Shown one piece after another: positions 1-8,925 of a stretch of 64,000 nt of DNA. The first letter of the stretch is position 1, and every line of letters starts with the position of its first letter. This DNA is from Pseudomonadota bacterium (lineage in GTDB: Bacteria; Pseudomonadota; Gammaproteobacteria; Acidiferrobacterales; Acidiferrobacteraceae), in the NCBI GenBank assembly GCA_021819245.1, contig JAKARI010000003.1:44805-108804 (forward strand), written 5' to 3'. Position numbers and translations under genes: made by a program. The notes under the pieces are model-generated. The model ran no database searches, was not told the DNA's origin, and saw nothing but the letters and a program-made list of their open reading frames with translations.

Positions 1-573
1 GAAAGCGGCGGCCGCTATTACTGGATCACGGAAAAGACGAGGCCGCAGTCGATCGGGCGCCTGTCGACCTTTACCGGCAATGTCGGGGTGCTGCTGCGGG
101 CCTATGTCTATGCCCGCCTCGTCGGCCGGACGGGTATGGCGCGGATCGCGCAGTACGCAACGCTGAACGCCAACTACCTTTTGGACCGTTTAAGCCGCTT
201 GGGCTATGAGCCGGCCTACCGTGGCCGGCGTGCGGCCCATGAGTTCCTTTTGACATTGAAGGGCTTGAAGGAGCGCACCGGCGTCACTGCGCTCGACGTC
301 GCCAAACGGCTGCTCGACAAGGGCTACCATGCGCCGACCATATATTTCCCCTTGATGGTCCCCGAGTGCCTCCTGATCGAGCCGACCGAGACGGAAGGCC
401 GCGCGGAGATCGATGGGTTCGTGGCGGCCATGGCCGAGATCCTTACCGAGGCCGAGACGCGTCCCGAAGTCCTGAAAACCGCGCCCCACACGCTGCCCGT
501 GCGTCGGGTAGACGAGGTGCGTGCAGCGCGCGAGCTCGATCTGACATGGGGGTCCCGGGCCGCCGAAGGGTGA
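1..573 (+). CDS. gcvPB: Glycine dehydrogenase (decarboxylating) subunit 2, C-terminal part
   Basis: The reading frame is open from the window edge, so this is the last 190 residues of a longer protein. It matches the C-terminal half of the P-protein beta chain of the glycine cleavage system, a PLP enzyme that decarboxylates glycine and passes the aminomethyl group to lipoyl-GcvH. Recognisable blocks are GRLSTFTGNVGVLLRAY, LNANYL, the PTIYFPL segment and the typical ending with LIEPTETE and KTAPHT. The PLP lysine and GcvPA would lie upstream of the window. The family link is clear; the 5' end cannot be assessed. Confidence 0.93.
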   Translation, partial: ESGGRYYWITEKTRPQSIGRLSTFTGNVGVLLRAYVYARLVGRTGMARIAQYATLNANYLLDRLSRLGYEPAYRGRRAAHEFLLTLKGLKERTGVTALDVAKRLLDKGYHAPTIYFPLMVPECLLIEPTETEGRAEIDGFVAAMAEILTEAETRPEVLKTAPHTLPVRRVDEVRAARELDLTWGSRAAEG

Positions 574-717
574 GGCCGCCGGGACCTGGGCTCTCTACAA
601 GGTATTTCCACTGGGGTCGACATCGGTCTTTGCGTCATGCCGGCGGTCGTAGTCTTGTGCGCCGCCGGGTTACAAGGCACAGATCGGGACGGCCCGGATA
701 TGAGGATATTTTATAAC

Positions 718-1653
718 ATGACGGCACTTATCTGCGGATCTTTTGCATTCGACACGATCATGGTCTTTCCCGACAAGTTCGTGCGACACATACTTCCGGA
801 CAAATTGCACATTCTCAACGTGTCGTTTATGGTGCCGAGCATGCGCCGCGAGTTCGGCGGTTGCGCCGGCAACATTGCCTACAACCTGAATGCGCTTGGC
901 GGCCAGGCGCTTCCCATGGGGACCGTAGGCGAGGATTTCCTGCCCTACGCCCAATGGATGGACCGCCATGGCATTGCCCGCACCTACGTCACGGAGGTCT
1001 CCGGGACGTACACCGCGCAGGCCTTTATCACCACCGATCTCGACGATAATCAGATCACGGCGTTTCATCCCGGCGCCATGGCAGAGGCGCATCGCAACCG
1101 GGTGGCCGACGCCGCGGGTGTCACGCTTGGTATCGTGTCGCCCGACGGACGCCAGGGCATGATCGACCATGCCCGGCAGTTTGCCGAGGCCGGGATCCCC
1201 TTTATTTTTGATCCGGGCCAGGGTCTGCCGATGTTTGATGGCCCCGAGCTCCTGTCCTTCGTCGATCAGGCGGACTATGTGTGCGTGAACGACTACGAGG
1301 CGGGATTGCTGGCCGATCGCACCGGTCTCGATGTGGCAGCGCTTGCCGACCGCACGCGCGCGTTTATCGTCACCAAGGGCGCGGAGGGTTCGGAGATTCG
1401 GGCAAACGGCCGCGTCCATTGCATTCCGGCGGTACGCGCCGAGAAGGTCTGCGATCCCACCGGCTGTGGAGACGCGTATCGCGCCGGGATCCTGTTCGGT
1501 TTGGGGAGAGGTCTCGATTGGGAGACGACGGGGCGCGTGGCCGCGCTCCTGGGTTCCATGAAGATCGAATATGCCGGGACTCAGAATCACAAGATCGACC
1601 CAGAAGCCTTTAAAGAGCGATTTGCGAAGGTCTTCGGCTATCGCATGACCTGA
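718..1653 (+). CDS. PfkB-family carbohydrate/nucleoside kinase (adenosine kinase-like)
   Basis: A 311-residue ribokinase-fold kinase. The N-terminus CGSFAFDTIMVF and the glycine-rich FGGCAGNIAYN stretch (residues 46-56) form the sugar/nucleoside site. DPTGCGDAYRAG (about residues 246-257) is PfkB signature 2, with the catalytic Asp and anion hole. Length fits the adenosine-kinase/ribokinase branch. ATG 718 is chosen because the family motif begins right after it and a TGAGGA-like ribosome site lies upstream; ATG 700 is in frame and would add six residues. It sits 145 bp after gcvPB. The phosphoryl acceptor cannot be read from sequence: adenosine, ribose or another sugar are all possible. Confidence 0.85.
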   Translation: MTALICGSFAFDTIMVFPDKFVRHILPDKLHILNVSFMVPSMRREFGGCAGNIAYNLNALGGQALPMGTVGEDFLPYAQWMDRHGIARTYVTEVSGTYTAQAFITTDLDDNQITAFHPGAMAEAHRNRVADAAGVTLGIVSPDGRQGMIDHARQFAEAGIPFIFDPGQGLPMFDGPELLSFVDQADYVCVNDYEAGLLADRTGLDVAALADRTRAFIVTKGAEGSEIRANGRVHCIPAVRAEKVCDPTGCGDAYRAGILFGLGRGLDWETTGRVAALLGSMKIEYAGTQNHKIDPEAFKERFAKVFGYRMT

Positions 1654-1697
1654 GGGATCCCTGACCCCCGCATCACCGCATAGGGTGGCATCGGGTC

Positions 1698-2090
1698 CTA
1701 GCCGCCGGTTGCGAGCGGCAGGCCTTCGGCTTCCCACAGGATGCAGCCCCCGGCGAGATTGCGCACGCGCGCAAAGCCCATCTCCTGCAAGGTATCGGCG
1801 GCCAGTGCGCTGCGCGCCCCGGATTCGCAGCACACCACCACCATCCGTTCCTGGGCGCAGCACAGCGGTTCGACGCGATGCGGGTTTGTGGGGTCGGCGG
1901 CAGCCTCGAGCGTCCCGCGCGGGATCAAGATCGCCCCGGGGATGTGGCCGGTCGCAAACTCCTCGGGTTCGCGTACGTCGATTATGAGTACGGGCTCGTT
2001 GTCCTCGAGGAGATTGTCGAGCTCTTCCGCCGGTATTTCCTGAATTCGGCTACGGGCGCGGGCGATATAGTCGCCTATGGTCATGGGCAT
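1698..2090 (-). CDS. Rhodanese-like domain protein
   Basis: A 130-residue single-domain sulfurtransferase. It shows VLIIDVREPEEFATGHIPGA, the usual rhodanese N-terminal core, and an active-site loop CCESGARS in which the cysteine before ESGARS is the persulfide-carrying residue. There is no signal peptide, so it should be cytoplasmic. The start at 2090 (MPMTIGDYI) is preferred because everything further upstream in the open frame is low-complexity and overlaps the neighbouring gene. Small rhodaneses are common in sulfur oxidisers as sulfane-sulfur carriers, but a role in sulfur oxidation here is only inferred. Confidence 0.9.
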   Translation of the reverse strand: MPMTIGDYIARARSRIQEIPAEELDNLLEDNEPVLIIDVREPEEFATGHIPGAILIPRGTLEAAADPTNPHRVEPLCCAQERMVVVCCESGARSALAADTLQEMGFARVRNLAGGCILWEAEGLPLATGG

Positions 2091-2121
2091 GACGGGTCCA
2101 TCCTTTATGAGGTCATTGTCG

Positions 2122-4188
2122 TTAGGGCATGGTCTGCGCAAGAAGCGCGTCAAACACCGCCTCGTCGGTGACCGGCGCCTCGCACTGGAGTCCCCGGCAG
2201 GCATAGGCGACCACGGGGCCCGCGGCGGCGCGCGCTGCAAGCCCCGGCGGCAGATTCGGGGCGCCGTCGGGGATGGCGTAGACGGCGCGGCGCGGCGCAA
2301 ATCCCGCCTGCGCGCGCTCGTGCCAGCGGTAAAGCGGGTCTGTGGCCCCGCGCAGAATGATGAGGGCCGGCGGGTCGGTCGCATCCTCCCAGGCCTCGAT
2401 CAGCGCGGCGTGCATGGAGGCATGGCGCGCGAGGGCCGCCCGCCCCGCCCACACGGCCTTGTGCGCCTGGGTCTCGAGCGTGGGATCGGCGAGCAGGTGG
2501 GCGAGATGCATGAGCGCCGAGGCCGCGACCGCATTCCCCGACGGAATGGCGTCGTCGGCGGTGGTCTTGGGCCGGTAGAGGGGCGTGGTCTGATCAGAGG
2601 CGGTGAAGTAAAAGCCTCCATTGTCATGATCCGCGAAATCCGCGAGCAATCTCTCGGCCAGGACCTGGGCAAACGCCAAGTCTTCCCCCTGCCAGCGGGT
2701 CGCGAGGAGCTCAAGGATCCCATCGAGCAGGAAGGCGTAGTCGTCCAGAAAGCCGTAGGGGCTCGTGCGGCCGTCTTTGGTGACGGCCGCCAGATGCATG
2801 CCATTCCAGAGATCCCGGCGCATGCGATCACAGGCCCGGCGTGCCGAATCGATAAAGCGCGGCACCGAAAGCAACCGCCCTGCGCGCGCCAGGGCCTTGA
2901 TCATAAGCCCGTTCCAGGCGGTCAGGATCTTGTCGTCGCGGCTAGGCCGGGTACGTCTACCGCGCACCATGAGGAGCTTGTCATGCGCGCGCGCCAGACG
3001 CCCTGCCGCCTCTTGCAGGGGCAGGCGCAGGCGGCCCGCGACCTCCTCCAGGGGCCGTGCCATCATGAGGTGATAAGCCCGCCCCTCGAAGTTCGGGGCC
3101 TGATCCAGGCCATAGGAGAGGATCGCCACCGCCGCCTCGTCGGGATCGAGATGTTGCTCGAACTCGGATCGCTGCCACAGATAAAAGCCCCCCTCCTCGC
3201 CGTCGCTATCGGCATCGAGGGTGGCGTAGTAGCCGCCTTCCGGGGCCTCCATGTCGCGCAGCACCCAGTCGCCGGCTGCGATCGCGGCCTCGCGGAATCG
3301 CCCGTCGCCGGTGGCGGCGAACGCCTCGGCGTAAAGCGCTATGAGCTGGGCGTTGTCGTAGAGCATCTTCTCGAAGTGGGGGATGTGCCACTTTTCATCG
3401 ACGCTATACCGGAAGAATCCGCCCTCGAGGTGGTCGTAGAGCCCGCGGTCGGCCATGGCATGCAGGCTTGTGCCGGCCATGGCCAGCGCCTCGCGATCGG
3501 CATGGCGCGCGCCCGCGAGCAAAAGCCGGCGCACGCCGCCCGGATGGGGAAACTTCGGGGCGCCCCCAAAGCCCCCGAAGATCGGGTCGAATTGCCGCTT
3601 GAGCTCGGTCAGGGCGCGATCTGCCGGGGATCGGCCGTCCTCGCCGTCGGGGCCCGCCACGGCCTGACCGTCGGCCGCGAGGATCTTGCAGAGCCGTGGC
3701 CCCTGCGCGGCCAGTTCCGTGCGGTGTTCGCGAAAATAGCGCTCCACGGAGACGAGGAGATCAGGGAACGCCGGGAGCCCGAATCGCGCCTCCTTGGGGA
3801 AGTAGGTCCCTCCAAAAAATGGCGTCAGGTCATCGGGGGCGAGAAACATGGTCAGTGGCCATCCCCCGGCGCGGCGCGTCAGCAGATTGTGTGCCGCCTG
3901 ATAGACCCGGTCGAGGTCGGGGCGTTCCTCGCGATCGACTTTGATACAGAGGAACAGACGGTTCATGATCGTTGCCACCGCAGGGTCTGCGAATGACTCA
4001 TGGGCCATGACGTGGCACCAGTGGCATGCCGAATAGCCCACCGACAGCAGGATCGGCCTGTCGGCTGTGCGCGCGGCCTGGAGGGCGGCCTCGTCCCAGG
4101 GCTGCCATGCCACCGGGTTGCCGGCGTGCTGTTTCAGGTAGGGGCTGGGTTCGTTTGCGAGCCGGTTTGTCAGGCCGTCTAGGTTCAT
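2122..4188 (-). CDS. DUF255 thioredoxin-fold/(alpha/alpha)6-barrel protein (YyaL/SPATA20 family)
   Basis: A 688-residue protein of the YyaL/spermatogenesis-associated-20 family. The N-terminal thioredoxin-like domain (about residues 1-170) carries CHWC at residues 55-58 in GYSACHWCHVMAHESF. The rest is the (alpha/alpha)6-barrel of the N-acylglucosamine epimerase/cellobiose epimerase type, with FEKMLYDNAQL and NGLMIKALARAG as family blocks. Full length for the family. It lies about 30 bp upstream of the rhodanese on the same strand, so they may be co-transcribed and both are thiol-related. The biochemical function of the family is not established. Confidence 0.9.
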   Translation of the reverse strand: MNLDGLTNRLANEPSPYLKQHAGNPVAWQPWDEAALQAARTADRPILLSVGYSACHWCHVMAHESFADPAVATIMNRLFLCIKVDREERPDLDRVYQAAHNLLTRRAGGWPLTMFLAPDDLTPFFGGTYFPKEARFGLPAFPDLLVSVERYFREHRTELAAQGPRLCKILAADGQAVAGPDGEDGRSPADRALTELKRQFDPIFGGFGGAPKFPHPGGVRRLLLAGARHADREALAMAGTSLHAMADRGLYDHLEGGFFRYSVDEKWHIPHFEKMLYDNAQLIALYAEAFAATGDGRFREAAIAAGDWVLRDMEAPEGGYYATLDADSDGEEGGFYLWQRSEFEQHLDPDEAAVAILSYGLDQAPNFEGRAYHLMMARPLEEVAGRLRLPLQEAAGRLARAHDKLLMVRGRRTRPSRDDKILTAWNGLMIKALARAGRLLSVPRFIDSARRACDRMRRDLWNGMHLAAVTKDGRTSPYGFLDDYAFLLDGILELLATRWQGEDLAFAQVLAERLLADFADHDNGGFYFTASDQTTPLYRPKTTADDAIPSGNAVAASALMHLAHLLADPTLETQAHKAVWAGRAALARHASMHAALIEAWEDATDPPALIILRGATDPLYRWHERAQAGFAPRRAVYAIPDGAPNLPPGLAARAAAGPVVAYACRGLQCEAPVTDEAVFDALLAQTMP

Positions 4189-4242
4189 GGTCTGTCCTCA
4201 AACCGCCATTGTACGCTGCCGCCTCGGTGCGCGCGCCATTCT

Positions 4243-4251
4243 TGGTATAAT
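4243..4251 (+). promoter_or_regulatory. Extended -10 promoter directly before rlmI
   Basis: TGGTATAAT is a perfect extended -10 element (TG-n-TATAAT). The hexamer ends at 4251 and the start codon of the methyltransferase is at 4258, the usual distance from -10 to transcription start. No -35 box is obvious at 16-18 bp, as is common for extended -10 promoters. The transcript would start at or next to the ATG, i.e. be leaderless. Confidence 0.6.
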
Positions 4252-4257
4252 GCCGGC

Positions 4258-5454
4258 ATGTCTCTGCCTGTCATTCAGTTGCGGCCCCGCGAGGACCGGC
4301 GCCTGCGCGCCGGCCATCTGTGGGTTTTTAGTAACGAGATCGATTGTCAGGCCACGCCCCTTACGGCCTTTGAGCCTGGCGATCCCGTGCGCGTTCAGAG
4401 CGCGCACGGCCGATGCCTGGGGGTGGGCTACGTCAATCCGCAGTCGCTCATCAGTGTGCGCCTCATGAGCGGGGACCCGCATGCCGTGATCGGCCGTGAG
4501 CTGCTCGCCGATCGGCTACGAAGGGCGCTTGCTTGGCGTGAGCGCATCTACGGCTTGCCCTTTTACCGGCTGGTGTTTGCGGAGGCCGACGGATTGCCGG
4601 GCCTCGTGTGCGATCGTTATGGCGATGTGCTAGTCGCCCAGTTCACGACCGCCGGTATGGAGCGTCTCAAGGACGACGTGATCTCGGCGCTCGAGCAGGT
4701 GGTCCGCCCCAAGAGCATCCTCGTGCGCAACGACGCCCCAAGTCGCGCGCTCGAGGGCCTGTCGTCCTATGTCGAGGCGGCGCTTGGCGAGCCGCCGGAT
4801 GAGGTCACGGTCGTCGAGGGCAGCTGCCGGTTTCGTGTGGCCCTGGGGGCGGGCCAGAAGACCGGCTGGTTCTATGACCAGCGGCCGAACCGGGCGCGAC
4901 TTCTGCCGTACGTGGCGCGGGCCCGCGTCCTCGACCTCTTTAGCTATGTCGGTGGTTTCGGGATTCAGGCCGCGGCCCATGGTGCCCATCACACGACGCT
5001 CGTGGACGCCTCGGAGCGGGCGCTCTCCTATGCGCGCGCCAATGCCGCCGACAATGGGGTCGCGGCGCATATCGCCACGATTCATGGCGATGCCTTCGAC
5101 GTCTTGCGCGACCTGCGCGCGGCCGGCCTGCGCTTTGATGTCGTGATCTCGGACCCGCCTGCCCTCATCAAGCGCCGCAAGGATTACGACGCCGGGCTTG
5201 CCGCCTATCAGAGGCTCAACGAGGCCGCGCTTGCGGTTTTGAATGAAGAGGGCGTGTTGCTGTCGGCTTCCTGCTCGCATCACCTCGAGCGCGAGACCCT
5301 ATCGCGGGTGGTGGCGCAGGCCGCTATCCGCCTGCGGCGCGGGCTGCAATTCGTAGACGAAGGGGGGCAAGGCCCGGATCACCCGGTCCATCCGGCCATC
5401 CCCGAAACCGCCTATCTCAAGACCGTTGTCGCGCGGTCCCTGCCGGCGCCCTAG
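4258..5454 (+). CDS. rlmI: Class I SAM-dependent 23S rRNA (cytosine-C5) methyltransferase, RlmI-type
   Basis: A 398-residue protein with an N-terminal PUA RNA-binding domain (about residues 1-80, with RLRAGHLWVFSNEI), an intermediate domain, and a Rossmann methyltransferase domain. GQKTGWFYDQRPNR and VLDLFSYVGGFGIQAA are the SAM-binding blocks of the RlmI/RlmK family, SDPPALIK is motif IV, and SASCSHHL places the catalytic cysteine at residue 339. RlmI makes m5C1962 in 23S rRNA in E. coli; the same target here is inferred. No Shine-Dalgarno is visible because a strong -10 element sits 7 nt upstream of the ATG. Confidence 0.88.
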   Translation: MSLPVIQLRPREDRRLRAGHLWVFSNEIDCQATPLTAFEPGDPVRVQSAHGRCLGVGYVNPQSLISVRLMSGDPHAVIGRELLADRLRRALAWRERIYGLPFYRLVFAEADGLPGLVCDRYGDVLVAQFTTAGMERLKDDVISALEQVVRPKSILVRNDAPSRALEGLSSYVEAALGEPPDEVTVVEGSCRFRVALGAGQKTGWFYDQRPNRARLLPYVARARVLDLFSYVGGFGIQAAAHGAHHTTLVDASERALSYARANAADNGVAAHIATIHGDAFDVLRDLRAAGLRFDVVISDPPALIKRRKDYDAGLAAYQRLNEAALAVLNEEGVLLSASCSHHLERETLSRVVAQAAIRLRRGLQFVDEGGQGPDHPVHPAIPETAYLKTVVARSLPAP

Positions 5455-5548
5455 TACGCCCTGTGGGGGCTGCGCACGGCCGCGTGCGGGGCCAGCACGC
5501 CCAAGGCCCTGCGCCGACGGGGGTATCCCCGGGGGAAGCGGGATGGGC

Positions 5549-6916
5549 TTAGGAAGCGACCCACAGGGTCTTTATGTTCATGAATTCGCGCGCGCCATAG
5601 AGCCCCAATTCCCGTCCATAGCCCGAGGCCTTCACCCCTCCAAACGGCACCCTGGGGTCGCTCTTGACCATGGCGTTTACGAAGCTCGACCCGCACTCGA
5701 GCCGCCGTGCCAGGGCCGCGCCTTGCACCGTATCGCCCGTCCACAGGCTCGCCCCCAGGCCATAGCGGTTGTCATTGGCGAGCGCGAGGGCATGTGCGCG
5801 GTCGCGCGCGCGCAGAATGATGGCGACTGGACCGAACACCTCCTCGCGGGTGACGCGCATATCCGCGCTGACATGGTCTAGGATCGATGGCGGGTAGTAG
5901 CTGCCGGGCCCTTGCGGGATCTGGCAGCCCAGGCGCGCCGTGGCCCCGCGGCTTAGGGCGTCCGTCACCTGTTCATGGAGCACCTCACGCAGGTCGCGCC
6001 GCGCGAGCGGGCCCATGGCGACCGTTGGGTCGCGCGGGTCACCCACTTTAAGCGCCCGGGCGCGCTCAGTGAAGCGCTCGAGAAAGGGCTCGGCTATGGA
6101 CTCCTCGAGGATCAGGCGTTTGGCGGCTATGCAGCTTTGTCCGGCATTCTGATAGCGCGACAGGACGGCCGCCTGCGCGGCGCGGTCGAGGTCGGCGTCG
6201 GCCAGAACGATAAAGGCGTCCGATCCGCCCAGTTCGAGTACGGTCTTCTTCAGGGCGCCCCCTGCGGCCGCGGCTACCGCGCGGCCCGCGGCTTCGCTCC
6301 CCGTCAAGGTGACGGCATGCACGCGCGGGTCGTCGATCAAGTCCGCGACCGCTGGCGCGCGGATCAGGAGCGATTGAAAGAGCCCGTCGGGGGCCCCGGC
6401 CTCGCGGAAGATCCCGGCGATGGCGAGCGCACATTGCGGGACATTGGCGGCGTGCTTTAAGAGCGCGGCATTGCCGGCGGTCAGCGCCGCGGCGGCGAAC
6501 CGGAAGACCTGCCAGAACGGAAAGTTCCACGGCATGATGGCGAGGATCACGCCAAGCGGCTGGAAGACCACGCGGGCATGGGCCTCCGTGATATCGGCCG
6601 GCTCATCGTCTTGTACCCGCTGCGCGTTCTGCGCATAGTAGTCACAGGCGAAGGCGCATTTCTCGATCTCGGCGCGGGATTCGGTTACAGGTTTGCCGAC
6701 CTCGAGCGTGATGAGGTCGGCGTAGCGGTCGCGTCCTGAGCGCAGGACGGCCGCGACCTTTTGCAGAAGGGCCCGACGTTCCTGGGCGCCGCGTTCGCGC
6801 CACGCGCGGGCGGCATGCGTCGCCGCCGCAAGGGCCGCCTGCTGTTCGCGGGGACTGGTTTCAGGCAGGCTTGCGACCCTCTCATCGGTCGCGGGATTGA
6901 TGCTATCGAATGTCAT
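5549..6916 (-). CDS. NAD(P)-dependent aldehyde dehydrogenase (succinate-semialdehyde dehydrogenase type)
   Basis: A 455-residue aldehyde dehydrogenase. The catalytic cysteine is C262 in AGQSCIAAKRL and the general base is E228 in VLELGGSD. The MPWNFPFWQVFR block and the short N-terminus match the bacterial Sad/GabD1-like succinate-semialdehyde dehydrogenase branch, which oxidises succinate semialdehyde to succinate with NAD(P). The substrate is assigned by family only. It is divergent from slt, and their promoters share the 6917-6984 gap. Confidence 0.85.
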   Translation of the reverse strand: MTFDSINPATDERVASLPETSPREQQAALAAATHAARAWRERGAQERRALLQKVAAVLRSGRDRYADLITLEVGKPVTESRAEIEKCAFACDYYAQNAQRVQDDEPADITEAHARVVFQPLGVILAIMPWNFPFWQVFRFAAAALTAGNAALLKHAANVPQCALAIAGIFREAGAPDGLFQSLLIRAPAVADLIDDPRVHAVTLTGSEAAGRAVAAAAGGALKKTVLELGGSDAFIVLADADLDRAAQAAVLSRYQNAGQSCIAAKRLILEESIAEPFLERFTERARALKVGDPRDPTVAMGPLARRDLREVLHEQVTDALSRGATARLGCQIPQGPGSYYPPSILDHVSADMRVTREEVFGPVAIILRARDRAHALALANDNRYGLGASLWTGDTVQGAALARRLECGSSFVNAMVKSDPRVPFGGVKASGYGRELGLYGAREFMNIKTLWVAS

Positions 6917-6927
6917 GGCGCGATCCC

Positions 6928-6955
6928 TTGCACTGTGTATTGGCTCAAGTATAGT
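6928..6955 (+). promoter_or_regulatory. Sigma-70 promoter for slt
   Basis: TTGCAC (6928-6933), a 16-bp spacer and TATAGT (6950-6955) form a good sigma-70 promoter about 30 bp before the slt start codon. Confidence 0.55.
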
Positions 6956-6984
6956 TATTTCATCTCAGGATCGCAGTCAGGCCT

Positions 6985-8925
6985 ATGCGTGTTGCCCAAA
7001 CCTTCGTTCTCGCCCTGGCGTTTTCGAGCGTGGCTTACGCAAAGCCCCCGCTTTCGCTTGACAGGGTGCGCTACCAGCAGGCGCTTACCGCCCTGCGCGC
7101 GGCCGATTACGGCAAGTTTCGTATCCTCTACCGTGATCTTCGCGGTTATATCGCCCGCCCCTATCTGCGCTACCACTACCTGATGGATCGGTTGCGTCAC
7201 GACCGGCCGCGGGCGGTGGATGCGTTTCTCGCGCGCTATCCCAACCTCCCGGTCACCACCAAACTGCGCCGCGCGTGGCTCACGTTTTTGGCCCGCCGGC
7301 ATGATGACAAGGAGTTTCTGGCGGCCTACACCCCGGCCTTTGACTCCGATGTCAGCCTGCATTGCGATGATCTGGCGGCGCGCGCACGCGCCGGGCAGGA
7401 CGTGGCGGCGTCGGTGCAGGCGGTATGGCTGACCGGGCGGTCGTTGCCGCGCAGCTGCCGGGCCCTGACCGCGCGCTGGCGGCATGGCCCCGGGGCGCAT
7501 GAGTCGCTGGTCTGGGCGCGCGTGAAGCGTGCCATGCGCGATGGCAATGCCGCGCTGATCTCGCGCCTGCGTCCGGCGCTCACCCCCGCGCACGCCCTGT
7601 GGGTGCACCGCTGGCTTGCACTGGCCGCGCATCCCGCGCAGGAGCTGGCGCACCTCCATTATCCGCTGACCAGCAGGCGCGCACGGCACATGGTGCGCGC
7701 GGCGGTGGTGTCTCTGGGCTGGCGCAGCCCGACGCTTGCCATGTCGCTCTGGCAGCGGCTGCGCGCCACCCACCCGGTGCCCGGCGAGGACAATAACTAC
7801 GTCTTGCGCGGTCTTGGGCTCATCGCGGCCGCGGACCACTTGCCGGAGGCCCTGCCATGGCTGTCTTCGGCGGTGCCCCATACGCCGGATGGCCCGCTGG
7901 TACGCTGGCGGGTGCGCGCGGCGCTGCGTGAGCGCGCGTGGGGCGATGTGCTGATGTTTATTGGCGCCATGCCGCCTGCCATGCGGCACAAGCAGGAGTG
8001 GCAGTATTGGCGGGCGCGGGCGCTCGCCGCCGGCGGCCAGATTCAGGCCGCGCGCACGATCTTTGCGAAGCTTGCCGGGCGCTTTAGTTATTATGGGTTC
8101 CTCGCGGCCGGCCGGCTCGGCCAACCCTACCACATTCCCAATCACCCCCTGACCGCGCCCGCGCAGATGCTCCAGGCGGTCGAGCGCCTTCCGGGCGTTC
8201 GCCTGGCCCATGAACTCTTCCGGCTCCACCAGCACCGCGAGGCGCGCGCACTGTGGTTTCAGGCGTTGCGCGGCCGGCCCGACAATCAGGTCGAGGCCGC
8301 GGCCCTGCTCGCCTCACGGTGGGGGTGGCACGACTGCGCCATTCTGACGGTCGCCGGCACCCCCGCCCGGCATGCGCTCGCGGTCCGCTTCCCGCTGCTC
8401 TACCGGTCCCTCATAGAGGCGGACGCCGGGCACAATAGGATCAATGTGGCATGGGTCTACGGCATCATCCGTCAGGAGAGCGCGTTTATCGTCGATGCGC
8501 GCTCCGATGTGGGGGCGCTCGGCCTCATGCAGCTCATGCCGCAGACCGGATTCATGACCGCTCGCGAGATCCATCTGCCGATCGCCGGGGATCGCGACCT
8601 GATGGGCGCGGCCGATAACGTCGATGTCGGGACGCATTATCTGGCGGATGTCCTGCAGGGCGCGCGCGGTGAGGAGCCGGTGGCGACGGCCGCCTATAAT
8701 GCCGGACCGACGGCGGCCGCCTCCTGGCTGCCGGTAAGGAGGCCCCTCCCCGCCGATATCTGGGTAGACACCATCCCGTATCGCCAGACGCGGGGTTACG
8801 TGAAAAACGTCCTGGCGTTTACCGCCATCTACGACTATCTGCTCACAGGCCGCCAGGACACCCTTCTGGCCTGCATGAAGCCCATCCCCCCGGCCGTCGA
8901 GTTGGCCGCCGCGAATGGGGGTTAG
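6985..8925 (+). CDS. slt: Soluble lytic murein transglycosylase (Slt70 family)
   Basis: A 646-residue periplasmic protein. It starts with a signal peptide (MRVAQTFVLALAFSSVAYA), followed by the long alpha-helical superhelical U/L domains and a C-terminal goose-lysozyme-like SLT domain. The catalytic glutamate is E498 in IIRQESAFIVDARS; GALGLMQLMP and TAAYNAGP are the conserved substrate-groove motifs. It cleaves the MurNAc-GlcNAc bond of peptidoglycan, forming 1,6-anhydro ends. Its length matches E. coli Slt70. It overlaps the next gene by 11 bp, which suggests co-transcription. Confidence 0.93.
   Translation: MRVAQTFVLALAFSSVAYAKPPLSLDRVRYQQALTALRAADYGKFRILYRDLRGYIARPYLRYHYLMDRLRHDRPRAVDAFLARYPNLPVTTKLRRAWLTFLARRHDDKEFLAAYTPAFDSDVSLHCDDLAARARAGQDVAASVQAVWLTGRSLPRSCRALTARWRHGPGAHESLVWARVKRAMRDGNAALISRLRPALTPAHALWVHRWLALAAHPAQELAHLHYPLTSRRARHMVRAAVVSLGWRSPTLAMSLWQRLRATHPVPGEDNNYVLRGLGLIAAADHLPEALPWLSSAVPHTPDGPLVRWRVRAALRERAWGDVLMFIGAMPPAMRHKQEWQYWRARALAAGGQIQAARTIFAKLAGRFSYYGFLAAGRLGQPYHIPNHPLTAPAQMLQAVERLPGVRLAHELFRLHQHREARALWFQALRGRPDNQVEAAALLASRWGWHDCAILTVAGTPARHALAVRFPLLYRSLIEADAGHNRINVAWVYGIIRQESAFIVDARSDVGALGLMQLMPQTGFMTAREIHLPIAGDRDLMGAADNVDVGTHYLADVLQGARGEEPVATAAYNAGPTAAASWLPVRRPLPADIWVDTIPYRQTRGYVKNVLAFTAIYDYLLTGRQDTLLACMKPIPPAVELAAANGG

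Noticed and set aside
670..1863. A 397-codon open frame on the minus strand opposite the PfkB kinase gene
   Set aside because: It has no recognisable domain and is the antisense shadow of a clear kinase; high GC gives long antisense frames throughout this window.
2077..3996. A 639-codon plus-strand frame across the DUF255 gene
   Set aside because: Composition is G/R/E-rich antisense of a gene with an intact CHWC motif and family length; no domain seen.
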